A stretch of DNA of 64,000 bases, taken from contig JASEVX010000006.1 in assembly GCA_031761405.1 (NCBI GenBank), positions 28,291,533 through 28,355,532 of the forward strand. Direction: 5' to 3'. The notes beneath the pieces are model-generated. The model saw nothing but the letters and a program-made list of their open reading frames with translations. It had not been told where the DNA came from and did no database searches. Of this stretch, positions 1-10,008 are shown one piece after another. Origin of the DNA: Serripes groenlandicus (taxonomy: Eukaryota > Mollusca > Bivalvia > Cardiida > Cardiidae). How positions within the stretch are numbered: the stretch's first letter is position 1; the number at the start of each line of letters is the position of its first letter. The position numbers and the translations under genes are program-made.

Positions 1-248
1 TTATTTGAAAATCTGCCAACCAATTTGGGAGAGAAAGAATTTTGAAGTTTTTTTCATTTCGTTGCCATGGAAACCAGAATTCTGCATGGATCCCAAAAAT
101 GTGAAGGAACTCTGGTGAGGTCATTGAGAGGATGCTTTCTGTGAAGTTTCATCCCAATTGACCCACTGGTTACTGAGGAGAAGAAGTTGACGCACGACGG
201 ACAAAAGGCGATCACAATAACTCACCTTGAGCAAACCTCAGGTGAGCT
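1..248 (-). mobile_element. Pearl/Helentron-like element, 5' end (cut by window edge)
   Basis: Ends on the right with the hairpin CTCACCTTGAGC...GCTCAGGTGAGCT, the 5' terminus (minus orientation) also seen at 9353, 17250 and 55548. The interior matches the terminal block of those copies. It is inserted in an A-run inside a TTAA MITE whose 3' part follows directly. Confidence 0.7.
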
Positions 249-380
249 AAAAATGGAAAATCTCTAATTAAATGGATAACCTATGACTAAAATGAGCAAT
301 TTCTTCTTTTGTCACCATGTTTTAAAAAAGCCATCTGCTGCAGAGGCGTCAGAAAGCATCTATATGAGAGAAAGGATTAA
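249..380 (+). mobile_element. TTAA fold-back MITE, 3' part
   Basis: Starts inside the MITE interior and ends in a slightly mutated TIR, ATGAGAGAAAGGATTAA. It is the remainder of the MITE entered by the element at 1-248. Confidence 0.75.
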
Positions 381-643
381 AAGTGAAGGTTAAGAATATT
401 GTGACAAAAGGAGAAATTGAGCAGTTTCATCTTTTGCCACAATGTTTCAAATGTGTTTGACATTGGAGCTAAAAATAGAAGCCATTACATATATATATAT
501 ATATGTATACAAATTTGTTCCATGATCAACTTACACCATCCTCACTCTCTCTTGGGCGTTTTTTCTTCTTTAGTTTATCGGAGACCGGTGTCTTTTCATT
601 ATGGGAATCCTATTGGAAAATAGAAAACATTTTCCATTATAAC

Positions 644-825
644 TTAACCCTTTCCCACATAAAATAATTCTGCAGCAGACACCTTTGAAAACATGAAAGC
701 AAAAACAGTTATCTATATATATGAAAAGTATAATTGGTGAATAGAATCGAAAACATGGTGACAAAATTGAGAATTTGCTCTGCAGCTCATGATGAACAAT
801 TTCGCCATTTTATTCTGCTTTCACT
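644..825 (+). mobile_element. TTAA MITE, 5' part
   Basis: TTAACCCTTTCCCACATA end followed by the usual CTGCAGCAGA block. No matching right end. The equivalent fragments in the other segmental copies start at 2760 and 4303. Confidence 0.7.
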
Positions 826-1002
826 TTTATAGAAATATAGCAAATTTTGTTTTACACTGTCTACTTTGCATTGGAATACAGGTTGGTATGGTTCATTTGT
901 GAATGTGCGCATAAATATATCTTTGAAAGTAGTTTACATGATTGATTGGTGGTGTTTTACGCCACTTTCAACAATTTTTATATTATATTGTAAGTGTTTC
1001 CT

Positions 1003-1737
1003 AGGTAAGTTACCAGTACTACTGGTTCATATATCCTGATACCAGCCAGTCAGTCGTAAGGCCAACTCTGGGTAAGTTACCAGTACTACTGGTTCATATA
1101 TCCTGATACCAGCCAGTCAGTCGTAAGGCCAACTCTGGGTAAGTTACCAGTACTACTGGTTCATATATCCTGATACCAGCCAGTCAGTCGTAAGGCCAAC
1201 TCTGGGTAAGTTACCAGTACTACTGGTTCATATATCCTGATACCAGCCAGTCAGTCGTAAGGCCAACTCTGGGTAAGTTACCAGTACTACTGGTTCATAT
1301 ATCCTGATACCAGCCAGTCAGTCGTAAGGCCAACTCTGGGTAAGTTACCAGTACAACTGGTTCATATATCCTGATACCAGCCAGTCAGTCGTAAGGCCAA
1401 CTCTGGGTAAGTTACCAGTACTACTGGTTCATATATCCTGATACCAGCCAGTCAGTCGTAAGGCCAACTCTGGGTAAGTTACCAGTACTACTGGTTCATA
1501 TATCCTGATACCAGCCAGTCAGTCGTAAGGCCAACTCTGGGTAAGTTACCAGTACTACTGGTTCATATATCCTGATACCAGCCAGTCAGTCGTAAGGCCA
1601 ACTCTGGGTAAGTTACCAGTACTACTGGTTCATATATCCTGATACCAGCCAGTCAGTCGTAAGGCCAACTCTGGGTAAGTTACCAGTACTACTGGTTCAT
1701 ATATCCTGATACCAGCCAGTCAGTCGTAAGGCTAACT
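1003..1737 (+). repeat. 67-bp minisatellite, about 11 copies
   Basis: The period is 67 bp (TAAGTTACC recurs at 1006, 1073, 1140). The copies are nearly identical and each contains the palindrome ACCAGTACTACTGGT. A single diverged unit of the same sequence lies in a SINE at about 31908-31975, so the array appears to be an internal SINE expansion. Confidence 0.95.
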
Positions 1738-2075
1738 CTGCAACCCTGGGAGCCAAGGAGGGTAACTATTACTACCATCTTTAACCCTTTCCCTCATATA
1801 GACGCTTTCTGACGCCTCTGCAGCAGACGGCATTTTGAAAACATAGTGACAAAAGAAGAAATTGCACAAAATGTGCAATTCTCCTTTTGCCACAATGTTT
1901 TCCACTTTTAGTCATAGGTTATCCATTCAATTATAGAGATTTTCTACTTTTTGCTTAAATATGTTCAAAGTCGTCTGCTGCAGAATTGTCATATGAGGGA
2001 AAGGGTTAAAGTCTTTGGTATGACTCGCCCGGAGATCATACTGGCTACCTCCTGCACCATAGAGGGGTTAAAATA
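1738..2075 (-). mobile_element. tRNA-type SINE interrupted by a MITE
   Basis: The flank AAGGAGGGTAACTATTACTA on the left and GTCTTTGGTATGACTCGCCC on the right are continuous in the related copies at 22640-22800 and 31905-32070. The MITE at 1781-2009 splits them at a TTAA. The same arrangement recurs at 3454-3790 and 6099-6420. Confidence 0.7.
1781..2009 (+). mobile_element. TTAA fold-back MITE (type copy)
   Basis: 229 bp, TTAA at both ends. TIRs are TTAACCCTTTCCCTCATA and its complement. Inside, CTGCAGCAGA and TCTGCTGCAG blocks mirror each other, and a central AGAAATTGCAC/TGCAAT pairing makes the whole element an imperfect fold-back. It is non-coding. TTAA duplication plus ends starting with CCC is the piggyBac-superfamily signature; the autonomous partner is not in the window. 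Confidence 0.92.
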
Positions 2076-2163
2076 TTAGGTGAAGCTTGATTAAACAGTA
2101 CCATAAGGGTTTTATACCTTGTGTTCATAGTGAGACTTCATTATACAAACATTCGCAAATGTA

Positions 2164-2511
2164 CTGTATCCACCTTTTTTTCAAGTGCAATGATTTAAAT
2201 AATGTAGTTAATTTTCAATTATCTTAACCCTTCCCCTCATACGGCAATTCTGCAGCAGACGACTTTGAACGTATTTTGTCAAAAAATAGAAAATCTCCAT
2301 AATTGAATGGATAACCTATGACAAAAAGTGGAAAACACTGTATCCACCTTTTTTTCAAGTGCAATGATTTAAATAATGTAGTTAATTTTCAATTATCTTA
2401 ACCCTTCCCCTCATACGGCAATTCTGCAGCAGACGACTTTGAACGTATTTTGTCAAAAAATAGAAAATCTCCATAATTGAATGGATAACCTATGACAAAA
2501 AGTGGAAAACA
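2164..2511 (+). repeat. 174-bp tandem duplication
   Basis: The segment starting ACTGTATCCACC at 2164 repeats at 2338 almost without change. It includes the left half of a TTAA MITE (TTAA at 2224). It is absent from segmental copies 2 and 3, so it is a private, recent duplication. Confidence 0.85.
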
Positions 2512-3120
2512 TTGTGGCAAAAGAAGAAATTGCACGTTTTGTGCAATTTCTTGTTTTGTCACTATGTTTTCAAAATGTGTTTGACATTGGAGCTAAAAAT
2601 AGCTGACATTACATGTATATGTATACAAATTTATTCCGTGATTAACTTACACCATCCTCACTCTCTCTTGGGCGTTTTTTCTTCTTTAGTTTATCGGAGA
2701 CCGGTGTCTTTTCATTTGGGGAATCCTATTGGAAAATAGAAAACATTTTCCATTATAACTTAACCCTTTCCCACATAAAATAATTCTGCAGCAGACACCT
2801 TTGAAAACATGAAAGCAAAAACAGTTCTCTATATATATGAAAAGTATAATTGGTGAATAGAATCGAAAACATGGTGACAAAATTGAGAATTTGCTCTGCA
2901 GCTCATGATGAACAATTTCGCCATTTTATTCTGCTTTCACTTTTATAGCAATATAACAGCAAATTTTGTTTTACACTGTTTACTTTGCATTGGAATACAG
3001 GTTGGTATGGTTCATTTGTGAATGTGCGCATAAATATATCTTTGAAAGTAGTTTACATGATTGATTGGTGGCGTTTTACGCCACTTTCAACAATTTTTAT
3101 ATTATATTGAAGTGTTTCCT

Positions 3121-3453
3121 GGGTAAGTTACCAGTACTACTGGTTCATATATCCTGATACCAGCCAGTCAGTCGTAAGGCTAACTCTGGGTAAGTTACCA
3201 GTACTACTGGTTCATATATCCTGATACCAGCCAGTCAGTCGTAAGGCCAACTCTGGGTAAGTTACCAGTACTACTGGTTCATATATCCTGATACCAGCCA
3301 GTCAGTCGTAAGGCCAACTCTGGGTAAGTTACCAGTACTACTGGTTCATATATCCTGATACCAGCCAGTCAGTCGTAAGGCCAACTCTGGGTAAGTTACC
3401 AGTACTACTGGTTCATATATCCTGATACCAGCCAGTCAGTCGTAAGGCTAACT
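3121..3453 (+). repeat. 67-bp minisatellite, 5 copies
   Basis: Same unit as at 1003-1737, in segmental copy 2, contracted to five units. Confidence 0.95.
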
Positions 3454-3496
3454 CTGCAACCCTGGGAGCCAAGGAGGGTAACTATTACTACCATCT

Positions 3497-3726
3497 TTAA
3501 CCCTTTCCCTCATATAGACGCTCTCTGACGCCTCTGCAGCAGACGGCATTTTGAAAACATAGTGACAAAAGAAGAAATTGCACAAAATGTGCAATTTCTC
3601 CTTTTGCCACAATGTTTTCCACTTTTAGTCATAGGTTATCCATTCAATTATAGAGATTTTCTACTTTTTGCTTAAATATGTTCAAAGTCGTCTGCTGCAG
3701 AATTGTCATATGAGGGAAAGGGTTAA
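3497..3726 (+). mobile_element. TTAA fold-back MITE
   Basis: 230 bp with both TTAA ends. Occupies the same SINE TTAA as the copy at 1781, so the insertion predates the segmental duplication. Confidence 0.9.
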
Positions 3727-3940
3727 AGTCTTTGGTATGACTCACCCGGAGATCATACTGGCTACCTCCTGCACATTAGAGGGGTTAAAATATTAGGTGA
3801 AGCTTGATTAAACAGTACCATAAGGGTTTTATACCTTGTGTTCATAGTGAGACTTCATTATACAAACATTCACAAATGTACTGTATCCACCTTTTTTTCA
3901 AGTGCAATGATTTAAATAATGTAGTTAATTTTCAATTATC

Positions 3941-4110
3941 TTAACCCTTTCCCTCATACGGCAATTCTGCAGCAGACGACTTTGAACATATTTTGTCAAA
4001 AAATAGAAAATCTCCATAATTGAATGGATAACCTATGACAAAAAGTGGAAAACATTGTGGCAAAAGAAGAAATTGCACGTTTTGTGCAATTTCTTGTTTT
4101 GTCACTATGT
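3941..4110 (+). mobile_element. TTAA MITE, left part
   Basis: TTAACCCTTTCCCTCATACG end, then standard interior up to the TTTTGTCACTATGTTTTC block. The right TIR is replaced by the start of the next segmental copy, so the segmental junction lies inside a MITE. Confidence 0.75.
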
Positions 4111-4302
4111 TTTCAAAATGTGTTTGACATTGGAGCTAAAAATAGCTGACATTACATGTATATGTATACAAATTTATTCCGTGATTAACTTACACCATCC
4201 TCACTCTCTCTTGGGCGTTTTTTCTTCTTTGGTTTATCTGAGACCGGTGTCTTTTCATTTGGGGAATCCTATTGGAAAATAGAAAACATTTTCCATTATA
4301 AC

Positions 4303-4503
4303 TTAACCCTTTCCCATATAAAAAAAATTCTGCAGCAAACACCTTTGAAAACATGAAAGCAAAAACAATTCTCTATATATATGAAAAGTCTAATTGGTGA
4401 AGAGAATTGAAAACATGGTGACAAAATTGAGAATTTGCTCTGCAGCTCATGATGAGCAATTTCGCCATTTGGCAAAATGTTTTCAAAAGTCACTGCTGCA
4501 TAT
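4303..4503 (+). mobile_element. TTAA MITE, degraded
   Basis: Left TIR TTAACCCTTTCCCATATA, interior to the TTTTCAAAAGTCACTGCTGC block. The right TIR is lost. Confidence 0.65.
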
Positions 4504-4672
4504 GGTTCCAAATGTATTTTTACCCCTGCACTGTAGGCTTACAAACAAGTTTCATAGTTATGTTATTGTACATTGTGTTTTATTCTGCTTTCAATAGTTT
4601 TACAGTAACATCATTGTGAATGGTGTTTTACTAATCTTTCAAATGTTTTATATCACAGCACATTGCTTTTTT

Positions 4673-4888
4673 ATGCCCCCAGAATCTCTGATTCGGTGGG
4701 CATCTAGTTTTTGGCCTGTCTGTCTGTCGAAAAAAAAATTAACCTTGACCACTACTTTTGAACCATAACAGGTACGGCTACCATATTTCACATGTGTATT
4801 CCTTGTGAAATGACCTTTCTGTCAGTACCAAAATTTTTGACCTTGATGTTGCCATTCGGGGGCATCAGTGTTTCACAAACACATCTTG
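4673..4888 (+). mobile_element. Short hairpin-ended element (pearl/Helentron-like)
   Basis: The 5' end ATGCCCCC pairs with GGGCAT about 25 bp in and is followed by a CTGTCTGTCTGTCG tract. The 3' end is a GTGTTT/AAACAC hairpin followed by ATCTTG and then T-rich host. This matches the architecture of the larger satellite-bearing elements but has no tandem core. Confidence 0.6.
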
Positions 4889-5365
4889 TTTATTCTGCTT
4901 TCACTTTTATGGCAATATAACAGCAAATTGTGTTTAACACTGTTTACTTGTGTTTTACACTGTTTACAACAGTTTTATAGTCATACCAAGGGAAAATGTG
5001 TTTTAAAGGGTTCCAAGTCTAATTGTTATATCAAAGCACATGGTCCTTTACTATGCTTTCAGCAGTATTATAGTTATATTGATGTGAAATGTGTTTATAC
5101 TCGGTTTCCAATAAACAGGATTTACTCTGTATTAAACAGTTTTATAGTTTCATCATTAAAATTGGTGTAGTCTGCTTTTAACTGCACTGACATTTCACTG
5201 TGGATGCTAGACTTCATTATCAAAACAACTGCATTGGAATACAGGTTGATATGGTTCATTTGTGAATGTGCGCATAAATATATCTTTGAAAGTAGATTAC
5301 ATGATTGATTGGTGGTGTTTTACGCCACTTTCAACAACTTTTATATTATATTGAAGTGTTTCCTA

Positions 5366-6098
5366 GGTAAGTTACCAGTACAACTGGTTCATATATCCTG
5401 ATACCAGCCAGTCAGTCGTAAGGCCAACTCTGGGTAAGTTACCAGTACTACTGGTTCATATATCCTGATACCAGCCAGTCAGTCGTAAGGCCAACTCTGG
5501 GTAAGTTACCAGTACTACTGGTTCATATATCCTGATACCAGCCAGTCAGTCGTAAGGCCAACTCTAGGTAAGTTACCAGTACAACTGGTTCATATATCCT
5601 GATACCAGCCAGTCAGTCGTAAGGCCAACTCTGGGTAAGTTACCAGTACTACTGGTTCATATATCCTGATACCAGCCAGTCAGTCGTAAGGCCAACTCTA
5701 GGTAAGTTACCAGTACAACTGGTTCATATATCCTGATACCAGCCAGTCAGTTGTAAGGCCAACTCTGGGTAAGTTACCAGTACTACTGGTTCATATATCC
5801 TGATACCAGCCAGTCAGTCGTAAGGCCAACTCTAGGTAAGTTACCAGTACAACTGGTTCATATATCCTGATACCAGCCAGTCAGTCGTAAGGCCAACTCT
5901 GGGTAAGTTACCAGTACTACTGGTTCATATATCCTGATACCAGCCAGTCAGTCGTAAGGCTAACTCTGGGTAAGTTACCAGTACTACTGGTTCATATATC
6001 CTGATACCAGCCAGTCAGTCGTAAGGCCAACTCTGGGTAAGTTACCAGTACTACTGGTTCATATATCCTGATACCAGCCAGTCAGTCGTAAGGCTAAC
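5366..6098 (+). repeat. 67-bp minisatellite, about 11 copies
   Basis: Same unit as at 1003. Here CAGTACAACTGG variant units alternate in part with CAGTACTACTGG units, suggesting expansion of a two-unit block. Confidence 0.95.
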
Positions 6099-6142
6099 TC
6101 TGCAACCCTGGGAGCCAAGGAGGGTAACTATTATTACCATCT

Positions 6143-6353
6143 TTAACCCTTTCCCTCATATAGACGCTCTCTGACGCCTCTGCAGCAGACGGCATTTTGA
6201 AAACATAGTGACAAAAGAAGAAAGTGCACAAAACGTGCAATTTCTCCTTTTGCCACAATGTTTTCCACTTTTAGTCATAGGTTATCCATTCTATTATTTT
6301 CTATTTTTTGTTAAAATATGCTGCAGAATTGTCGTATGAGGGAAAGGGTTTAA
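6143..6353 (+). mobile_element. TTAA fold-back MITE
   Basis: Third segmental copy of the insertion at 1781/3497. The right end has mutated to GGGTTTAAG and the interior has a small deletion before CTGCAGAATTG. Confidence 0.85.
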
Positions 6354-6559
6354 GTCTTTGGTATGACTCGCCCGGAGATCATACTGGCTACCTCCTGCAC
6401 CATAGAGGGGTTAAAATATTAGGTGAAGCTTGATTAAACAGTACATAAGGGTTTTATACCTTGTGTTCATAGTGAGACTTCATTATACAAACATTCGCAA
6501 ATGTACTATATCCACCTTTTTATCAAGTGCAATGATTTAAATAATGTAGTCATGCATTT

Positions 6560-6990
6560 GCAGTTTATTTTCAATTATCTTAACACCCTTATAAGTTATA
6601 GTACTGTCAAAACTTTACATTATTTTTTCTTCCAGTAATTCCAGAACATTTGCACAATTATTGAAGATAGAACTGCAGCCTAATCCTGTGATGCTCTAGA
6701 CTAAGTTTAGTTTTTATCTTGGTAGCGGATTAATAGATTATGTTAGTATTGCCTTCAATTTTCTCTGTGGTTTAACAAGGCAAGAGGGCCATGATGGTCA
6801 TGTGAATCCTACAGATATGAATGACAATGTTGCATTGTTTAGAATGTGTAAACAGGCCAGTTCCTTGGCAGCCCTTTGTTTTACCTTGAAACTGAGTTTT
6901 ACCAATTGTTGCAGAAGATCCCAAATTATAAATTCACTTCAAATTCGAGACTGTTCAATTTTGAAAAATGCATCAAACATCTATAAAAAG
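6560..6990. other. Non-coding, unresolved
   Basis: No gene recognised. A fragment CAAGAGGGCCATGATGG near 6782 looks like a pearl-like 3' hairpin end in minus orientation. Confidence 0.4.
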
Positions 6991-8026
6991 TAGGGATGGG
7001 AACGAATATTCGAAAAACGGACGAATATTCGAATACTGTTTTTGAATAAGAATATTCGTTTTCAGTTTACGATTTTTTTTAAGAAATAAAAGAGCTTTAT
7101 AAGTAAAACTCTGACAGAGGTCGCAAGTTGGAGCTAATCATGATTAAGGGTGAAGTGATAAGGAGTGTGTATGTGTTGTTTGATGTGTTTTTACAACGTA
7201 TGTCAAATCTTAACTTACAATTATAAAATCGATAATTGTCACGCGTACGTTTACCCAGAATCCTTATCGTGTGTAACCAGACATAACATTGACGACTGGT
7301 TTGTTCGATATTTTTTAATCGACACACATGTATAAACGGTGACAGTCTACATATAATTACGAAAGTGAAAGTCAAGTTCCGTAAATCCCTCCCAGCTTAA
7401 CCAAAACATAGTCGATGTTTACATCATAGACAGCTATTGCAACAATTGAATATATCATATTTAACGTTGCATTACGTCTCAAAAGTATACAGCTTTCCTT
7501 TTTTACCTCTTTAAAATCGAATTCACATCAGCGAACAAATTGAATCGTCCTGTATTTTGTTTTCTTCCAACACGCGGTTAAATTGACAAGACGTAATCAG
7601 TAAAAAAAAAAAAACGAAATATCACCCAACTCCCTATGAATAAGATATATAATTATTTCGTTAATTATTTGATTCGGTTAAATACTAAATTTGGTAAACA
7701 AGCGACACCTGAATGAATATACGGCTTAGAAAATGTTGCGATTCGGTTTATTGTTTCGAGGGGAATTTTTAAATTTAAATATATCAGTTGAGAAAAAAGG
7801 AGAGTGGAAGTTCAGTTGAAAACATGCAATATATACGTAAACAATATAGCTTATACTTTTACTTGTAAAATTGGCATTATTTGAAAAAGGAACTTGAAAA
7901 GTACCAGTATTCGGATAAACCTGAAATCGGATACCGTTTTCTGATTCCAACAACGAATATTCTAATATATTCGAATAAGTAAAACGAATATTCGAATATC
8001 GTTTTCAGTATTTGTTCCCATCTTTA
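6991..8026. mobile_element. Non-autonomous hAT-like element, 1036 bp
   Basis: Bounded by an exact 8-bp target duplication ATAAAAAG (6983-6990 and 8027-8034). The ends are TAGGGATGGGAACGAATATT and its imperfect complement ...TTTGTTCCCATCTTTA, with several ATTCGAATA subterminal palindromes at both ends. No transposase-like ORF is visible. The 8-bp duplication and end sequence fit hAT. Confidence 0.8.
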
Positions 8027-8072
8027 ATAAAAAGCTATCCAGCTAATACATGTTTCTTTGCCAATCAACTTA

Positions 8073-8280
8073 GGCTAACCGTTTCCCACATATAGATATT
8101 TTCTGACACCTCTGCAGCAGTCAACTTTGAAAAAATGATGAGCTATTTCTCCATTTGGCATGTTTTCTATTTTATTCGATAATAATATTTTCATTATTTA
8201 AGGATGTTTTTTTCTCATGTTTGTGTGTTTGTTTTTCAAAGTCGTCTGCTCAAGATTTGTAGTATGTGGGACATGGTTAA
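8073..8280 (+). mobile_element. TTAA MITE, degraded
   Basis: CTAACCGTTTCCCACATATAG left end and GTATGTGGGACATGGTTAA right end, both mutated. Belongs to the CCCACATA subfamily. Confidence 0.65.
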
Positions 8281-8389
8281 GACCTTTTTGTAGGTCACCA
8301 AATTATCATCTGACACAAGTTTACTAAAATTTGGTCAAGTTTTTACAACAAGAGGTGACCGTAAGACAGCGCGCTGCTTATTTCACATC

Positions 8390-8609
8390 TTAACCCTTTT
8401 CCTCCTACGACAATTCTGCAGCAGACGACTTTGAACATATTTTGTCAAAAAATAGAAAATCTCTATAATTAAATGGATAATCTATGACTAAAAGTGGAAA
8501 ACATTGTGGTAAAAGGAGAAATTGCTCAAAACTTCTTATGTCACTTTGTTTTCAAAAAGCTGTCTGCTGCAAAGGCATCAAAGAGCGTCTATATGAGGGA
8601 AAGGGTTAA
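8390..8609 (+). mobile_element. TTAA fold-back MITE
   Basis: 220 bp with both TTAA ends and right TIR TATGAGGGAAAGGGTTAA. Inserted near the left terminus of the element starting at 8349. Confidence 0.85.
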
Positions 8610-8804
8610 CAAGAATTCCTAAGTCATATAATAAAGGGCAATAATTTTCATTATATGCAATGTAGAGATATCTTACTTGATTATTTACATAGGTGTGATG
8701 GTTGGGAAAATGTATTTGAAGTTTCAATGCAATGCATCGAGGAGTTACTGAAATATGGACTCTTAATGTAGTTGCACACAAAACTTAATCAAGAATTTCT
8801 ATAA

Positions 8805-9353
8805 CAAGACATGGCCCTGGATCGCTCACCTGATTTTTTTTTATTTTAAGCTATATAAGCCCCACCCCCTTGCGGCCATGGTTTCCGACCAATCAACTTG
8901 GCTTGAATGAATATGATAGAGGGTCACCCTAGGAACATTTCTACAAAATTATTTGAAAATTGGCCTGACACTTTTGGAGAAGATTTTTTAAGTTTTAACT
9001 ATAGCCATATATGCAAAATAGCCCTGCCCACTGGCGGCCATGTTTTTCGACCAATCAACATGGCTTGAAGGAATCTGAAAGTGAGTCGCTTAAGGAACAT
9101 TTCTACCAAATTATTTGAAAATCGGCCTGACACTTTCGGAGAAGAAGATTTTTTAAATTTTCACTATAGCCATATAAGGCAAAAAGTTTTTTGGATCCCA
9201 ACATTTTGAAGGAAATCTGGTGAGGTCATTGAGAGGATGCTTTCTGTGAAGTTTCATCCCAATTGACCCACTGGTTACTGAGGAAAAGAAGTTGACGCAC
9301 ACCGGACAAAAGGCGATCACAATAACTCACCTTGAGCAAAGCTCAGGTGAGCT
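8805..9353 (-). mobile_element. Pearl/Helentron-like element, GGGCCAT family
   Basis: Left CAAGA followed by the hairpin-like CATGGCCCTGG; right end GCTCAGGTGAGCT. About two core units with the GGCGGCCATG and ATCGGCCTGACACTTT blocks. It splits a satellite array of another element family. Confidence 0.75.
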
Positions 9354-9894
9354 AAAAAAAGAGGGCCATATATATGCAGTTATCTTACTTGATTATTTAC
9401 AGAGGTGTGATGGTTGAGAAGGGTTGTTTAAAGTTTCAATGCAATGCATCCGGTAGTAACTGTGAGATGGCCTATTAATGTAGTTGCAACCTTTAACCAG
9501 AACTAATAAGGGGCATTATTCTGTCAAGCAATAGTAACTGTGGTTTTTGCAAAAAGGCCAAGCACGCACCATTTTTTTGGCCCCCCCCCCCCCATACCCT
9601 AATGAAATCACCATTTTAATTTACCAGGAGCCAATTAGTTTCGCCACTTTAGTGTTTTTTTCTCATGATAATCAAATTCTCCTTTTGCCATAATATTTCA
9701 ACTCAATTCAATAATTAAACTCTCATTTATGGAGATTTTTCAACGTTTTTGACAATATGTTTTTAAAGTCGTCTGTTACGGATTTGAAGTTTGTGTACAA
9801 GTTAAAATTGCCACATACTTGTAATGCATCTTAATCCAAACATTAGTTCATTCCAAGTCAAAATAAGGAATTAAATCCAGATGCCTAAACCTAC

Positions 9895-10008
9895 CTCATT
9901 TTCCGTTTTATTTTCAGTCAAGCTATCATTTACATTTCCACTCTCGGCGTCCGAGAATATCTGTGCAATTTCTTCATCTATGGATGGAAGATCTTCAGCT
10001 TTTAACTC
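9895..10008 (-). CDS. GLYR1: GLYR1-like exon 5 (acidic linker)
   Basis: 114 nt, 38 codons, phase 0 at both ends, with acceptor TTTTGCAG and donor GTAGGT. Encodes an acidic, low-homology stretch beginning ELKAEDLPSIDEEIAQIF. Assigned to the gene by strand, phase and order; there is no domain to confirm it. Confidence 0.55.

Larger units (their letters stand above)
447..6560 (+). repeat. Three tandem segmental copies (about 1.5-2.4 kb each)
   Basis: Copies begin at about 447, 2572 and 4115 with the same AAATGTGTTTGACATTGG block. Each runs in the same order through a truncated MITE, a SINE tail, a 67-bp minisatellite, a complete MITE, a SINE head and a shared tail ending near 2160, 3890 and 6560. 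They differ in minisatellite copy number (11, 5, 11). The third also holds extra sequence at 4490-5220. The ATG ORFs inside are repeat-borne and not supported as genes. Confidence 0.85.
8349..9540 (-). mobile_element. Satellite-bearing hairpin element with nested insertions
   Basis: The left terminus CAAGAGGTGACCGTAAGACA plus GCGCGCTGC is the complement of the 3' end at 39334. The core (8610-8800 and 9354-9500) is the same roughly 178-bp unit as at 38200-39290, on the opposite strand. A MITE (8390-8609) and another element (8805-9353) are inserted. The right boundary is unclear. Confidence 0.6.

Noticed and set aside
1003..1737. CRISPR-like regular repeats
   Set aside because: The 67-bp units are directly tandem with no unique spacers, in a eukaryotic SINE context.
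2512..4282. Repeated 75-codon ORFs at 2512 and 4055, with related ORFs at 417 and 570
   Set aside because: They lie in MITE and segmental-repeat sequence, start inside a MITE and show no protein-family similarity.
7097..7375. 92-codon minus-strand ORF in the 6991-8026 element as a transposase
   Set aside because: No hAT motif, low-complexity composition, and the element has end features of a non-autonomous copy.
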